Of a stretch of 64,000 nucleotides of DNA, positions 18,603-27,570 are shown piece by piece. Under the pieces are notes generated by a model. The model ran no database searches. It saw nothing but the letters and a program-made list of their open reading frames with translations, and was not told the origin of the DNA. This DNA is from Bacteroidota bacterium (GTDB lineage: Bacteria > Bacteroidota > Bacteroidia > Chitinophagales > Chitinophagaceae). Location of the stretch: NCBI GenBank assembly GCA_018267965.1, contig JAFDXK010000006.1, positions 1 to 64,000 on the forward strand. The letters are read 5' to 3'. The position numbers and the translations under genes were made by a program. Position 1 is the first letter of the stretch. Each line of letters opens with the position of its first letter.

Positions 18603-19115
18603 ATGCAAAAACCACTACCAACCGAACACCGGGAGTACTTCTCCCGCTATATTGATTTAGTACCCGATGGCAATTATACAGAGTTATTGCAATCTCAAAC
18701 TACAGCTGAGGTTAACTTTTATAACAATATACCTGCCAACAAACATGACTACAGGTATGCTGAGGGCAAGTGGACTCCTAAAGAAGTATTGTTGCATGTA
18801 ATTGATACGGAACGCATTTTCAGTTACAGGGCTTTGGTAGCTGCTCGTGGAGATAACAACAGCATACTGCCATCGATGGATGAAAACCTGTTTGCTGCCA
18901 ACGCAGATGTAAGCAACAGGACTATGCGAAGCCTCGTAGATGAATTAGCTGCTGTGCGAACTACCACAAAAATATTGTTTGAGAACATGACAGAAGCAGA
19001 AACAAAGCTTACAGCTAATGCATCAGGATTTAATACCTCAGCTCGTGCATTGGGCTATATGATAATAGGCCATGCCATGCACCATATCAACATAACGAAA
19101 GAAAGATACCTGTAA
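18603..19115 (+). CDS. DinB-family protein
   Basis: 170 aa from ATG 18603; an in-frame TTG at 18582 is less likely. DinB/YfiT four-helix fold: 'YRYAEGKWTPKEVLLHVIDTERIF' holds the first metal-ligand His, and 'GYMIIGHAMHHINITKERYL' the C-terminal His pair. DinB proteins are often metal-dependent thiol-S-transferases or damage-inducible proteins; the substrate here is unknown. Followed by the TPR gene after 5 bp, so probably an operon. Confidence 0.87.
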   Translation: MQKPLPTEHREYFSRYIDLVPDGNYTELLQSQTTAEVNFYNNIPANKHDYRYAEGKWTPKEVLLHVIDTERIFSYRALVAARGDNNSILPSMDENLFAANADVSNRTMRSLVDELAAVRTTTKILFENMTEAETKLTANASGFNTSARALGYMIIGHAMHHINITKERYL

Positions 19116-19120
19116 ATAAT

Positions 19121-19963
19121 ATGACTATGCGCCTCTGTATCACAATAAGCTGTTGCTTTCTTTCAATCACAACAATGGCTCAAGGCAAATACAACTATTC
19201 TAAATCAGACTCGTTAAAAGCAAAAGCATACTTCGATAGTTCATGGAATTATAGTTTAGGTTCTGCTAAACATCAATTATACATAGACAGTGTTTTACAA
19301 ATTATTCCGACACACTCATGGTACTGGCAACAAAAATCTATGCCCTTATACAAAGCATACAAGTATGAATTAGGCAGGCCATTTCTTGACAGTGCAGTTA
19401 AGTATGATGCTGCGAAATGGCTGGACTACAGGGGCTTTATCAAATGTATTTACGAGCGTAATTACCGAGGTGCGATTATTGATTTTCAAAATGCCAAAAT
19501 TATCAATAGCGAGAAAAATGTGATGGACCATCCTTACGATTTCTACATCGGTCTATGTTACCTTCAGCTCAATCAACTTGACAGCAGTGAATACTTCCTC
19601 AATGCAATAATAAAAAAGACAATAAAACAGCACGGCGAAGATTGGGTACATAATAATCACTGGTTTTATCTTGGCATTGTATACTACGAAAAAGAAAACT
19701 ACAACAAAGCAATAGAATGTTTTGACCATGCCATTAAAGGCTATGCGAAGTTTTCTGACGCAAAATTTTACAAGTCTGTATGTCTGAGTGAATTACACAA
19801 ATCTGCAGATGCACTTGCTTTATTAGAACAAGCCAATGCTGACTACAATGAAGGATACACTATCGTAGAAGACAATATCTTTTACGAATACTACCCCTAC
19901 CAAATAAAAAAATATTATTTAACAGCTATGTTGGCATATCTGCGAAGGGGGGAAACAAAATAA
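19121..19963 (+). CDS. Secreted TPR-repeat protein
   Basis: 280 aa. Signal peptide 'MRLCITISCCFLSITTMAQG'. Several TPR-like helix pairs follow, the clearest being 'NHWFYLGIVYYEKENYNKAI' with 'ECFDHAIKGYAKFSDAKFYK'. Such proteins scaffold protein-protein contacts in the periplasm. Its stop codon abuts the stop of the convergent aminotransferase gene (19963/19964). Confidence 0.78.
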   Translation: MTMRLCITISCCFLSITTMAQGKYNYSKSDSLKAKAYFDSSWNYSLGSAKHQLYIDSVLQIIPTHSWYWQQKSMPLYKAYKYELGRPFLDSAVKYDAAKWLDYRGFIKCIYERNYRGAIIDFQNAKIINSEKNVMDHPYDFYIGLCYLQLNQLDSSEYFLNAIIKKTIKQHGEDWVHNNHWFYLGIVYYEKENYNKAIECFDHAIKGYAKFSDAKFYKSVCLSELHKSADALALLEQANADYNEGYTIVEDNIFYEYYPYQIKKYYLTAMLAYLRRGETK

Positions 19964-21238
19964 TTACACCTTCTTTATCACTTCTATCAGTTTATCTATC
20001 TCAGCTTTGTTATTGTATATATGCGTTGACACGCGCGATGAATTCAAACCGTTTTCTGCTACGCTTCTTATACGTACCTTTTGCTCTACACACATTGCAA
20101 AGAACTTATTGAAGTCTACGCCTTTTACCCTGAAACCATTTACCGCGCAACGGCTGCGTTCCTCAGTTGGAGTAATCAATTCTACTTTATCTCCCAGTTC
20201 CAGCATACGGTCTTGCGTGTATTTGCCCAGGCTTTTGATGCGGTTATGAATATTCTGCAATCCTATTGTTTCTATAAAATCGATGGCTGCATCTACGCCT
20301 TTATACAAACCCAGAGACTGTGTGCCACCATAATATCTGTGTGCGCTATCGTTATAACCACCCATCTTTGGCGGGTTCATCGCCATATTCCATTTAGCAT
20401 TATCACTGCCACCACCTACAAAATAGGTTTGCAATGTATCCTGAAAATCTTTGCGCACATATAAGAAACCAGTGCCTTTAGGCCCCAGCATCCATTTATG
20501 ACAACAACTGGCATAAGTATCACATCCGATATCGTGCAAATCAAGCATCAGCATACCCGGTCCATGCGCACCGTCTATAATAGAATAAATACCCCTTTCT
20601 CTGGCCATTGCACATATTTCTTTAACGGGTATGATTTGCCCCTGTGTACACGGTATATGCGGTGTGGCTATGACTCTTGTTTTGTGATTGATCAGTTTTT
20701 TGATACGATGCAATGTTTCATCTGCAGTAGCTGCCGGTGTGTATGTTTTGATAACAATACCATCCAGTTTTCTCCTGTTCAGCCAGGGGAATGCATTACC
20801 AACATGTTCGTGTGTAGTAAGTATTACCTCATCGCCGCGTTTCAAAGGCACACCCCAGCATGCTATATTGATACCGTCAGTCACGTTATGAGTCAACGCT
20901 ATCTCATTATCATTAGCACCAACAAATTTGGCAAGTTTTGCAGCCGTTGCTTCCCATCCGCCATAGTTGCCGTGCAGGTCGCCTTCCATCATTCCATTTT
21001 TCACTGCTTCTATAACAGGATACGGAGATGGCCCCATTGTACCATTATTAAGGTAAGCCCAGTCTTTGGTAAGCGGGAACATTTGCCTCACGTTATGCCA
21101 ATAGGTTTCGTCATTCTCATCTATACTATTACCATTGCTGTTAATTTGCTGCGCTGCAGCCATAGCTTCCATTTCTTTTAACGAAAGCGCGGCCAGCATG
21201 GATGCTGACCGGATAAAGTTTCTGCGGTTGAATTGCAT
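19964..21238 (-). CDS. Class V aminotransferase (isopenicillin N epimerase-like) with Tat-type signal
   Basis: 424 aa. N-terminus 'MQFNRRNFIRSASMLAALSL' is a twin-arginine-type signal, so the folded PLP enzyme may be exported. Class V PLP fold: 'AYLNNGTMGPSPYPVIEA' near the start, 'IIDGAHGPGMLMLDLHDIGC' with the PLP Asp, and 'SCCHKWMLGPKGTGFLYV' with the Schiff-base Lys. Closest named relatives by pattern are isopenicillin N epimerase-like and cysteine desulfurase-like enzymes; the reaction here is not defined. Monocistronic and convergent with the TPR gene. Confidence 0.85.
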   Translation of the reverse strand: MQFNRRNFIRSASMLAALSLKEMEAMAAAQQINSNGNSIDENDETYWHNVRQMFPLTKDWAYLNNGTMGPSPYPVIEAVKNGMMEGDLHGNYGGWEATAAKLAKFVGANDNEIALTHNVTDGINIACWGVPLKRGDEVILTTHEHVGNAFPWLNRRKLDGIVIKTYTPAATADETLHRIKKLINHKTRVIATPHIPCTQGQIIPVKEICAMARERGIYSIIDGAHGPGMLMLDLHDIGCDTYASCCHKWMLGPKGTGFLYVRKDFQDTLQTYFVGGGSDNAKWNMAMNPPKMGGYNDSAHRYYGGTQSLGLYKGVDAAIDFIETIGLQNIHNRIKSLGKYTQDRMLELGDKVELITPTEERSRCAVNGFRVKGVDFNKFFAMCVEQKVRIRSVAENGLNSSRVSTHIYNNKAEIDKLIEVIKKV

Positions 21239-21353
21239 AATAGGAGTATTTAAAACACCTATTAAATGTAATGATAAATTGATGGGAAAGAAAGTGCCTG
21301 AAATTAAAAAGTACAGCAGATGTCAGTTCAAAATATCATAGGTATCAAAACAT

Positions 21354-21379
21354 AAAAGCCGCTCAATGAGCGGCTTTTT
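21354..21379 (-). terminator. Terminator after tRNA-Gln
   Basis: AAAAGCCGCTCA/TGAGCGGCTTTT hairpin on both strands, downstream of the minus-strand tRNA and about 115 bp upstream of the aminotransferase start, so it mainly ends tRNA transcription. Confidence 0.7.
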
Positions 21380-21382
21380 GCG

Positions 21383-21453
21383 TAGTTCCACCTGGATTCG
21401 AACCAAGACTAACTGAACCAAAATCAGTTGTGCTACCATTACACCATGGAACT
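21383..21453 (-). tRNA. tRNA-Gln (anticodon TTG)
   Basis: Complement gives acceptor AGTTCCA pairing with TGGAACT, an anticodon stem ACTGA/TCAGT with loop TTTTGGT (anticodon TTG) and the T-loop GGTTCGAATCC. The discriminator is A and CCA is not encoded. A Bacteroidota-type promoter (TTTG, 20 nt, TACCTTTG) lies upstream at 21471-21504 on the complement. Confidence 0.96.
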
Positions 21454-21470
21454 AACTGGTGTTTGTGGGC

Positions 21471-21480
21471 TGCAAAGGTA
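21471..21480 (-). promoter_or_regulatory. tRNA-Gln promoter -7 element
   Basis: Complement TACCTTTGCA, preceded 20 nt upstream by TTTG. This matches the known Bacteroidota promoter (TTTG near -33, TAnnTTTG near -7) and is one of the best examples in the window. Confidence 0.8.
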
Positions 21481-21600
21481 GTTTTTGAGTACAAATCCCC
21501 CAAACATTTCTCAGAAATAATTTTTTAAAATAAATCACACAAGGGGATAAAAAGACTTACTGCACATGAATTATCTCACTTAAAACTGATGTTTTTAGAT

Positions 21601-21608
21601 TAGGTTTG
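21601..21608 (+). promoter_or_regulatory. Predicted mrdA-rodA promoter -7 element
   Basis: TAGGTTTG fits TAnnTTTG, about 30 nt before the ATG at 21640. No clear -33 TTTG was seen at the usual distance. Confidence 0.45.
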
Positions 21609-21639
21609 TGCTTGTTACCCGTTTTAAGAGATTTAGCAC

Positions 21640-23667
21640 ATGTCAACTGCGGCAAACCCGCGTCAGATAGTAATCAGGCTCATTTTCATCAGCATGGCTG
21701 TTGTCATGTTATTGCGCTTGTTTTTCCTTCAGATTATTGAAAGTAAGTATAAGGTAATGGCAAATGATATTGCTATTTTCCGTAAAGTGGTGTACCCGCC
21801 ACGCGGAGCAATATTAGACCGCAAAATGCGTCCCATGCTTTATAACGAGCGTGTATATGATCTGATGGTTACTCCCAGCGATGTATCTAAAAGCATGGAT
21901 ACGGTGGCGTTTTGTAATGCCTTAGGCATAGATGTTCCTGCATTTATTAAACTGGTAAATCGTGCAACAGTTAAAACAGGCCCCAGGCGTAAAGGTGTAT
22001 TTATAGAACAACTGAGTCAGGAACAAAGTGCCCGTTTCCAGGAGAATATGTACAATTTCCCCGGCTTCGAAATGGCGGAGCGTTTTATACGTACATATCC
22101 AAAACCTATTGCAGCATTAATGCTTGGTTATATTGGCGAAGTATCACCAGACATGCTGAAGAAAGAAAGATATGCATCTTATCAACAGGGAGACTATACA
22201 GGCCTTAACGGGTTAGAGCGCAGTTACGAAGATGTATTGCGAGGCCAGCGAGGTGTGCACTTTTTAGAGCGTGATAAATTCAACCGCCCTAGAGACCCTT
22301 ACAAGGGTGGTATATTAGATACTCCCGAAATAGCAGGGAAGAACCTCGAACTATATCTTGATGCCGAACTGCAGGAGTATGCAGAAAAACTGATGCAGAA
22401 TAAATTGGGCAGCGTAGTAGCAATAGACCCGCAAACAGGTGGAATACTTACCATGGTAAGTGCGCCCAGCTACGACCCCAACTTGCTGAAAGGTGCAGAA
22501 AAAACCAGGAACTATTCGAAGCTTTATAAAGATGCAACCCATCCTCTTTTAAACAGGGCCACACAAGCTACTTATCAACCCGGCTCTACTATGAAACCTA
22601 TGACAGGTTTGATTGCGCTTGACGTGGGTGCTATCACTCCCTCATTTGGTTATCCTTGTCGTGGTGGTTATTATGCCTGCAGCAAGCGCATAGGATGTAC
22701 ACACACTGATGCAGGGCACGCGGCTAATCTGAGGCTTGCCTTGGCTCACTCATGCAACTCTTATTTCGTGCATGTATTTCGCATGACTGTTGATTCGAAA
22801 AAATTCGGTGATGTAAAAAAAGGTGTTCAAAAATGGCATGAATACTGTAGCAATTTCGGGTTCGGACACCCAACAGGTGTAGATATACCTTTTGAAGGGA
22901 AAGGCCAATTGCCTGACAGCAATACCTACAACAAAATGTATAATGGCGCATGGAATTCATGCACCATGCTATATGTCGGTATGGGACAGGGCGAAATTGC
23001 TTTGACACCATTACAAATAACAAATGCCATGTGCATCATTGCCAACAAGGGCTATTACTACACACCGCACTTTGTAAAAAAGATAGGGAACAATCCTAAA
23101 GATGACCTACTGAAACCATATCTTGAAAAGCATGTGGTATTGCATATACCTGACACCACTTTCAATATTATTCACCAGGGTATGCAGGATGTGGTAGACC
23201 ATGGTACGGGTACAGTGGCCAAACTGGAAGGCATCAACATCTGCGCTAAAACAGGTACTGTAGAAAATAAAGCAGTGGTGAATGGTGAAGCCATGAAAAT
23301 GAAAGACCACTCTGTATTTGTAGCTTTCGCACCAAGAGAAAATCCTAAAATAGCTATTGCGGTAGTGGTAGAGAATGCAGGCTTTGGTGCTTCTTGGGCA
23401 GGTCCTATTGCCAGCCTTATTATAGAAAAATACCTGCGCGACAGTGTCTCTTCTAAAAGAAAATATCTGGAAGAGAAAATGTATGGAGCAAACCTCATCA
23501 ACAGGTACACCGCAGAAATAGATTCAGCACAAAGGAGAAGGGATGAAGCCCGCAGAATACGCCTGACCGAGCAGAAAAAACTCAACGATAGTCTGGCGTA
23601 CGATAAGAAAAGATTGCAGGCAGAACGTTTCTTTAGAAAATATTATTTCAATAACAGCAAAAAATAA
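21640..23667 (+). CDS. mrdA: Penicillin-binding protein 2 (elongasome transpeptidase)
   Basis: 675 aa. N-terminal membrane anchor 'LIFISMAVVMLLRLFFLQII', PBP dimerisation region ('PRGAILDRKMRPMLYNERVYDL'), then the transpeptidase domain with all three motifs: S316-T-M-K319, S371-C-N373 and K537-T-G539. It cross-links peptidoglycan during side-wall growth with RodA, encoded next door 14 bp downstream. A Lys/Arg-rich tail follows after ~residue 610. mreB, mreC and mreD are not adjacent here. Confidence 0.96.
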   Translation: MSTAANPRQIVIRLIFISMAVVMLLRLFFLQIIESKYKVMANDIAIFRKVVYPPRGAILDRKMRPMLYNERVYDLMVTPSDVSKSMDTVAFCNALGIDVPAFIKLVNRATVKTGPRRKGVFIEQLSQEQSARFQENMYNFPGFEMAERFIRTYPKPIAALMLGYIGEVSPDMLKKERYASYQQGDYTGLNGLERSYEDVLRGQRGVHFLERDKFNRPRDPYKGGILDTPEIAGKNLELYLDAELQEYAEKLMQNKLGSVVAIDPQTGGILTMVSAPSYDPNLLKGAEKTRNYSKLYKDATHPLLNRATQATYQPGSTMKPMTGLIALDVGAITPSFGYPCRGGYYACSKRIGCTHTDAGHAANLRLALAHSCNSYFVHVFRMTVDSKKFGDVKKGVQKWHEYCSNFGFGHPTGVDIPFEGKGQLPDSNTYNKMYNGAWNSCTMLYVGMGQGEIALTPLQITNAMCIIANKGYYYTPHFVKKIGNNPKDDLLKPYLEKHVVLHIPDTTFNIIHQGMQDVVDHGTGTVAKLEGINICAKTGTVENKAVVNGEAMKMKDHSVFVAFAPRENPKIAIAVVVENAGFGASWAGPIASLIIEKYLRDSVSSKRKYLEEKMYGANLINRYTAEIDSAQRRRDEARRIRLTEQKKLNDSLAYDKKRLQAERFFRKYYFNNSKK

Positions 23668-23681
23668 CAACGCCGCACGGC

Positions 23682-24995
23682 ATGAGTCAAAATAAGTCAT
23701 TATTCAGCAGAGTAGATAGCGTTACATTGATGCTCTATATCGCGTTGGTAGTTGTGGGATTACTTGCAGTGTTTTCTGTTGAATACCATGCAGGTGAAGC
23801 CATCTTCATGTCCAGTAAAAATTACACCAAACAAACCCAATGGTTAGGCATTTCTTTATTTGTAGGCCTTATCATTCTATTTACAGATAGTAAGTTCTTT
23901 TCATCATTTGCGTTTCTGTCATATACATTAGGTTTATTACTACTCATAGTCACCATATTTGCCGGGGTGGATATTAAAGGTTCACATTCATGGCTCGGGA
24001 TAGGTAGTATTCGTTTTCAACCGGGTGAGGTCTGTAAAATATTTACATCATTAGCATTAGCTAAATTCCTCTCATCACCGGATACCAACTTCATGACACT
24101 GCGGCATAGGTTGATTGGTGCATCCATTGCTCTTGTTCCTGCCCTTATGATTATACTTCAAAAAGAAACAGGATTGGCATTGGTATATTTTTCTTTTTTC
24201 CTTGTAATGTATCGTGAGGGATTGCCGAATATTATACTTATCGTAACATCTTTACTAGTTGTATTGGCCCTTACATCGCTATTAGTTGACAGGACGGTAC
24301 TGTTCATAGCCATAACATTGCTTGCCGCAGGTGGCGCATATCTGATACGTCGAGAACTGAAACGTAATATGACCATGCGTATCGTTCTTATTGGCACATG
24401 GGGATTTTGTATACTCTTCTCGCAAGTGTTAGTGCCGGTGATGTTCAAGCATATATTGCAAAAGCACCAGGTAGAACGTATCTACTCTACACTGGGCAAA
24501 GAAGTGCCTCAGGAATACATGAAAGACCCGCAAAGAGATGAGAAGAAAGGCAATGTATCCGACTACAACGTTATGCAGTCGAAAATTGCGATTGGTTCAG
24601 GCGGTTTTTGGGGAAAGGGTTTTTTGAATGGCACATCGACAAAAAACGAATTTGTACCCGAGCAGCATACAGACTTTATTTTCTGCGCTATAGGTGAGCA
24701 ATTTGGGTTCTTCGGCAGCCTCATATTAATAGGATTGTATTTAATGCTGATGTTGCGTATTCTGTATATAGCAGAGAGACAACGCTCTGCTTTTAGCCGC
24801 ATTTATGGCTATTGTGTAGCAGCCATTTTATTCTTCCACTTTGCTATCAACATATCAATGACCATAGGGTTGGCTCCTGTAATAGGCATTACATTGCCTT
24901 TCCTCAGCTATGGTGGCTCATCATTATTATCATTTAGTATTCTGATGTTTATATTGTTGCGATTAGATATCGACAGGCAGGTAATGATTCGTTAA
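23682..24995 (+). CDS. rodA: RodA, SEDS-family peptidoglycan glycosyltransferase
   Basis: 437 aa with about ten membrane segments. SEDS hallmarks: 'KGSHSWLGIGSIRFQPGEVCKI' in the first half, 'EQHTDFIFCAIGEQFGFFGS' and 'APVIGITLPFLSYGGSSLLS' near the end. It polymerises lipid II into glycan strands and works with the PBP2 encoded immediately upstream. An unusually long loop around 'LGKEVPQEYMKDPQRDEKKG' precedes the QxxIAIGSGG motif. Confidence 0.95.
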   Translation: MSQNKSLFSRVDSVTLMLYIALVVVGLLAVFSVEYHAGEAIFMSSKNYTKQTQWLGISLFVGLIILFTDSKFFSSFAFLSYTLGLLLLIVTIFAGVDIKGSHSWLGIGSIRFQPGEVCKIFTSLALAKFLSSPDTNFMTLRHRLIGASIALVPALMIILQKETGLALVYFSFFLVMYREGLPNIILIVTSLLVVLALTSLLVDRTVLFIAITLLAAGGAYLIRRELKRNMTMRIVLIGTWGFCILFSQVLVPVMFKHILQKHQVERIYSTLGKEVPQEYMKDPQRDEKKGNVSDYNVMQSKIAIGSGGFWGKGFLNGTSTKNEFVPEQHTDFIFCAIGEQFGFFGSLILIGLYLMLMLRILYIAERQRSAFSRIYGYCVAAILFFHFAINISMTIGLAPVIGITLPFLSYGGSSLLSFSILMFILLRLDIDRQVMIR

Positions 24996-25006
24996 AGACA
25001 TAGAGT

Positions 25007-25753
25007 ATGGCACAGATTTTTCCGTTATCAGAAGGGGTGTTTACAGTTGGGCATGATAAAACATTTGTGCCGTTCAATTTGCAGCAAGATGTTCTTACAG
25101 ACAGGCCGACAGGTTCTTTACTGGTAGAGATACTTCCATTTCTTGTAGTTACCGATAAAGACCTTATCATATTCGACACAGGGCTCGGTTACAAAAACAA
25201 TAACGGTGAGCTACAAATTCACGATAACATTCGCCACTTGGGCTATGAACCTGAGCAAATAACGAAAGTCCTGCTTTCTCACTTGCACAAAGACCATTCA
25301 GGCGGTGTAGCGTATACAGATGCGAACGGTATTGTAAAAACGACTTTCCCCAATGCAGATTATTATGTGTACAGGGCAGAAGCCGATTTTGCATTACAAA
25401 AAGGTGCTCCATCTTATTTCATCAGCGATATAGAACCACTCTTATCTTCTTCACAAGTCAAATGGCTCGATGGAGAAGAAGGCATGATTGATGGCTATAT
25501 CAAATTCATGCATTCGGGAGGTCACTGTCCGCAACATATCGTTTACCTGCTGGATGACGACACTGATAAAATCTTCTTCGGGGGTGACGAAGCTCCTCAA
25601 CTCAAACAAATGAAGATCAAATACGTGGCTAAATATGATTATGACGGCAAAAAATCCATGCATTTACGCGAACAGTATGCTGAACAAGGCAAACGTGAAG
25701 GTTGGCAATTCCTGTTCTATCACGATGTAAAAAGCCCCGTTGCAAAACTCTGA
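25007..25753 (+). CDS. Metallo-beta-lactamase-fold hydrolase
   Basis: 248 aa. Zinc motif 'LLSHLHKDHSGG' (HxHxDH), then 'SGGHCPQHIVYLLDDD' and 'FFGGDEAPQL' supplying the later His and Asp ligands, and C-terminal 'FYHDVKSPV' with the last His. Substrate cannot be inferred; the set fits quorum-lactonase-like or general MBL hydrolases. Begins 11 bp after rodA and converges with the Spy-like gene. Confidence 0.88.
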   Translation: MAQIFPLSEGVFTVGHDKTFVPFNLQQDVLTDRPTGSLLVEILPFLVVTDKDLIIFDTGLGYKNNNGELQIHDNIRHLGYEPEQITKVLLSHLHKDHSGGVAYTDANGIVKTTFPNADYYVYRAEADFALQKGAPSYFISDIEPLLSSSQVKWLDGEEGMIDGYIKFMHSGGHCPQHIVYLLDDDTDKIFFGGDEAPQLKQMKIKYVAKYDYDGKKSMHLREQYAEQGKREGWQFLFYHDVKSPVAKL

Positions 25754-26209
25754 TTATCTCCAACCTCCTTTGCTTTCTCTATGTTCTTTTAACTGGCGGA
25801 GCAACATTTGTTTAAATCCCTTCTCTGCTTCAATCAAAGCGGACAATTGCTGTGGCGTTATTATTTTCAGAAATTCATCTTTATAATGCTTTCTTACATC
25901 CAGCATTTTTTCCTGCAATTCAATATCACCATCAATAGAACGCATAGATTCTTCATCGTTCATTTTACTGTTGTCCACACGGCGGTTCTGCATATATTGC
26001 CTGCGTATAGACATCTTCTCTTCTTCATACCTGTTATAAACAGGCCAAAAGCGCTGCGCTTGTTCCTCGCTCAATCCAATCTTATCGGTGATATAAGCAA
26101 CCTTTATGGCATGAATGCGCTCCATACGCCTACCACCCTGACCAGGCTGCGCCCTTACCACCGAAGTAGTTAGAACTAATAATAAAATTATACGTAGTAA
26201 TTTTTCCAT
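25754..26209 (-). CDS. Spy/CpxP-like periplasmic protein
   Basis: 151 aa from ATG 26209 (an in-frame GTG six bases upstream is less likely). Signal peptide MEKLLRIILLLVLTTSVVRAQ. The mature part is all helical and charged, with 'ITDKIGLSEEQAQRFWPVYNRYEE' followed by 'QEKMLDVRKHYKDEFLKIITPQQL'. This is the usual pattern of Bacteroidota Spy/CpxP-like proteins next to ECF sigma cassettes. It probably senses or buffers envelope stress; it follows the anti-sigma-like gene by 12 bp. Confidence 0.78.
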   Translation of the reverse strand: MEKLLRIILLLVLTTSVVRAQPGQGGRRMERIHAIKVAYITDKIGLSEEQAQRFWPVYNRYEEEKMSIRRQYMQNRRVDNSKMNDEESMRSIDGDIELQEKMLDVRKHYKDEFLKIITPQQLSALIEAEKGFKQMLLRQLKEHRESKGGWR

Positions 26210-26221
26210 TTTCACTTTTTC

Positions 26222-26890
26222 TTAGTCTATAGCAGATTCCTCCCAGCCGGTAGCGTTAAGATAATTAACTATTTCCTGCTCACTGATATTTTTGCTTAAT
26301 GTTTTCAAATCGTTTGTTTCCATGTTATCGGCAATCATCTCTGTATCGTATTCATCTATATGCTGTTGTACGTATTCATGAATAGAGTCTGACGATACCC
26401 TTGCAAGCTCTTTTCGAAGTTTATATTCCTTGTTCTGAGTATATTGATAACTACCAATACCAATCGACAATATCAGTACAGCTGCTGCAGCCCATCTTAC
26501 TTGCTTCCATACAGGTGCACCTAATGATATTCGTTTTGCTGGTTTGTTCGCATCTTTTGCTTTAGCAGTAATGGCTGCAGGTAGTTGTGCAAAATAACCT
26601 GCAGGAACTTCGTATACATTGCTTGCTTTCTGCGGTAATCCGTTTCCTACTAATTCGTTGATAGTTGTTGGCAATGCTTCAAAATAACCGCTGGGTATCA
26701 TATAAGGCATTCCCTTATTGACATTCAATACCGGTTCCTGCAAATCCATAACCTTTGCAATAGAAACGACATCATTAGCTACCTCTTCGAAATAACCGGT
26801 AGGTAGCTCGTAAGGCATAGCTCTTGACATATCCGCAAGCGGACTGTTCAATTCCCTCAATTCATTCACTATGTCGTTCCTGTTACTCAT
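26222..26890 (-). CDS. Probable anti-sigma factor with three xVPxGYF repeats
   Basis: 222 aa. One membrane segment (about residues 131-149, 'VRWAAAAVLILSIGIGSYQ'). The cytoplasmic N-terminal part carries three near-copies of a short motif: PYELPTGYF (26-34), PYMIPSGYF (62-70) and VYEVPAGYF (92-100). The C-terminal periplasmic part is acidic and helical. Its place between an ECF sigma gene (34 bp upstream) and a Spy-like gene makes an anti-sigma role likely. The classical zinc-binding anti-sigma HxxxCxxC motif is absent, so the repeats may be what contacts sigma. Confidence 0.7.
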   Translation of the reverse strand: MSNRNDIVNELRELNSPLADMSRAMPYELPTGYFEEVANDVVSIAKVMDLQEPVLNVNKGMPYMIPSGYFEALPTTINELVGNGLPQKASNVYEVPAGYFAQLPAAITAKAKDANKPAKRISLGAPVWKQVRWAAAAVLILSIGIGSYQYTQNKEYKLRKELARVSSDSIHEYVQQHIDEYDTEMIADNMETNDLKTLSKNISEQEIVNYLNATGWEESAID

Positions 26891-26924
26891 CTCAATTAAT
26901 TAGACATATATTAGTTTCATACGT

Positions 26925-27485
26925 TTAATCTTCTCTCAAAAAAGCCTCAACTTTTTTTACTGCATGATGATACGAAGCTTTTAAAGCTCCGATTGATGTA
27001 TTTAGTACCTCTGCCATCTCTTCATAGGGCATTTCATCATAATATCTGAGGTTAAACACTACTCTTTGCTTTTCAGGAAGGCTTTGTATAGCCTGCTGCA
27101 GCTTCCATTCTATTTTTCTGGCGTCAAACCCTTTTTGTGCCTCCAGCTTGTTAGCCAAAACAGACTCGTGGTCTGATAATGATGCCGAACTTCTTCTTTT
27201 TTGTTGTTCTATCCATGTGAGCGTTTCGTTTGTTCCTATCCTGTACAGCCAGGTATACAGGTTAGATTCTTCCCTGAAATCACCCAGGTTCTTCCAAACC
27301 TTTATAAAAACATTTTGCAATATATCATTGGTATCATCATGGTCAGTTACCATCCTTCTGATATGCCAATAAAGTCTTTCCTGGTATTTACGTACCAATT
27401 GTGTAAACGCCTGCTCACGGGTTTTCTCATCTTTAAAAGATGCTAACAATACCTTATCATCATTTAATATTTCTACTTCAGCCAT
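26925..27485 (-). CDS. ECF-type RNA polymerase sigma factor
   Basis: 186 aa. Sigma region 2: 'KYQERLYWHIRRMVTDHDDTND' with 'LQNVFIKVWKNLGDFREESNLYTWLYRIGTNE' carrying the -10-binding residues. Region 4: 'LPEKQRVVFNLRYYDEMPYEEMAEVLNTSIGALKASYHHAVKK', the helix-turn-helix. It belongs to the Bacteroidota ECF sigmas of the sigma/anti-sigma/Spy-like cassettes and starts the three-gene operon at 25754-27485. Confidence 0.93.
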   Translation of the reverse strand: MAEVEILNDDKVLLASFKDEKTREQAFTQLVRKYQERLYWHIRRMVTDHDDTNDILQNVFIKVWKNLGDFREESNLYTWLYRIGTNETLTWIEQQKRRSSASLSDHESVLANKLEAQKGFDARKIEWKLQQAIQSLPEKQRVVFNLRYYDEMPYEEMAEVLNTSIGALKASYHHAVKKVEAFLRED

Positions 27486-27557
27486 TACAGGGGTGTTACT
27501 CCATAGACACTATCAAATTACGAAAGTTTAAGGATAGCAGAAATCTTATGATAGTCT

Positions 27558-27566
27558 TAGCTTTGC
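27558..27566 (+). promoter_or_regulatory. Predicted fmt promoter -7 element, close to the ATG
   Basis: TAGCTTTGC with only 5 nt between the TTTG and the ATG at 27571. The start site would fall at or within a few bases of the ATG, so the mRNA may be leaderless. Confidence 0.5.
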
Positions 27567-27570
27567 GCCT

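Noticed and set aside
20498..21181. Long + strand open frame (227 codons) inside the class V aminotransferase gene
   Set aside because: Antisense to a clearly conserved PLP enzyme; composition is Cys/His/Phe-rich with no family motif.
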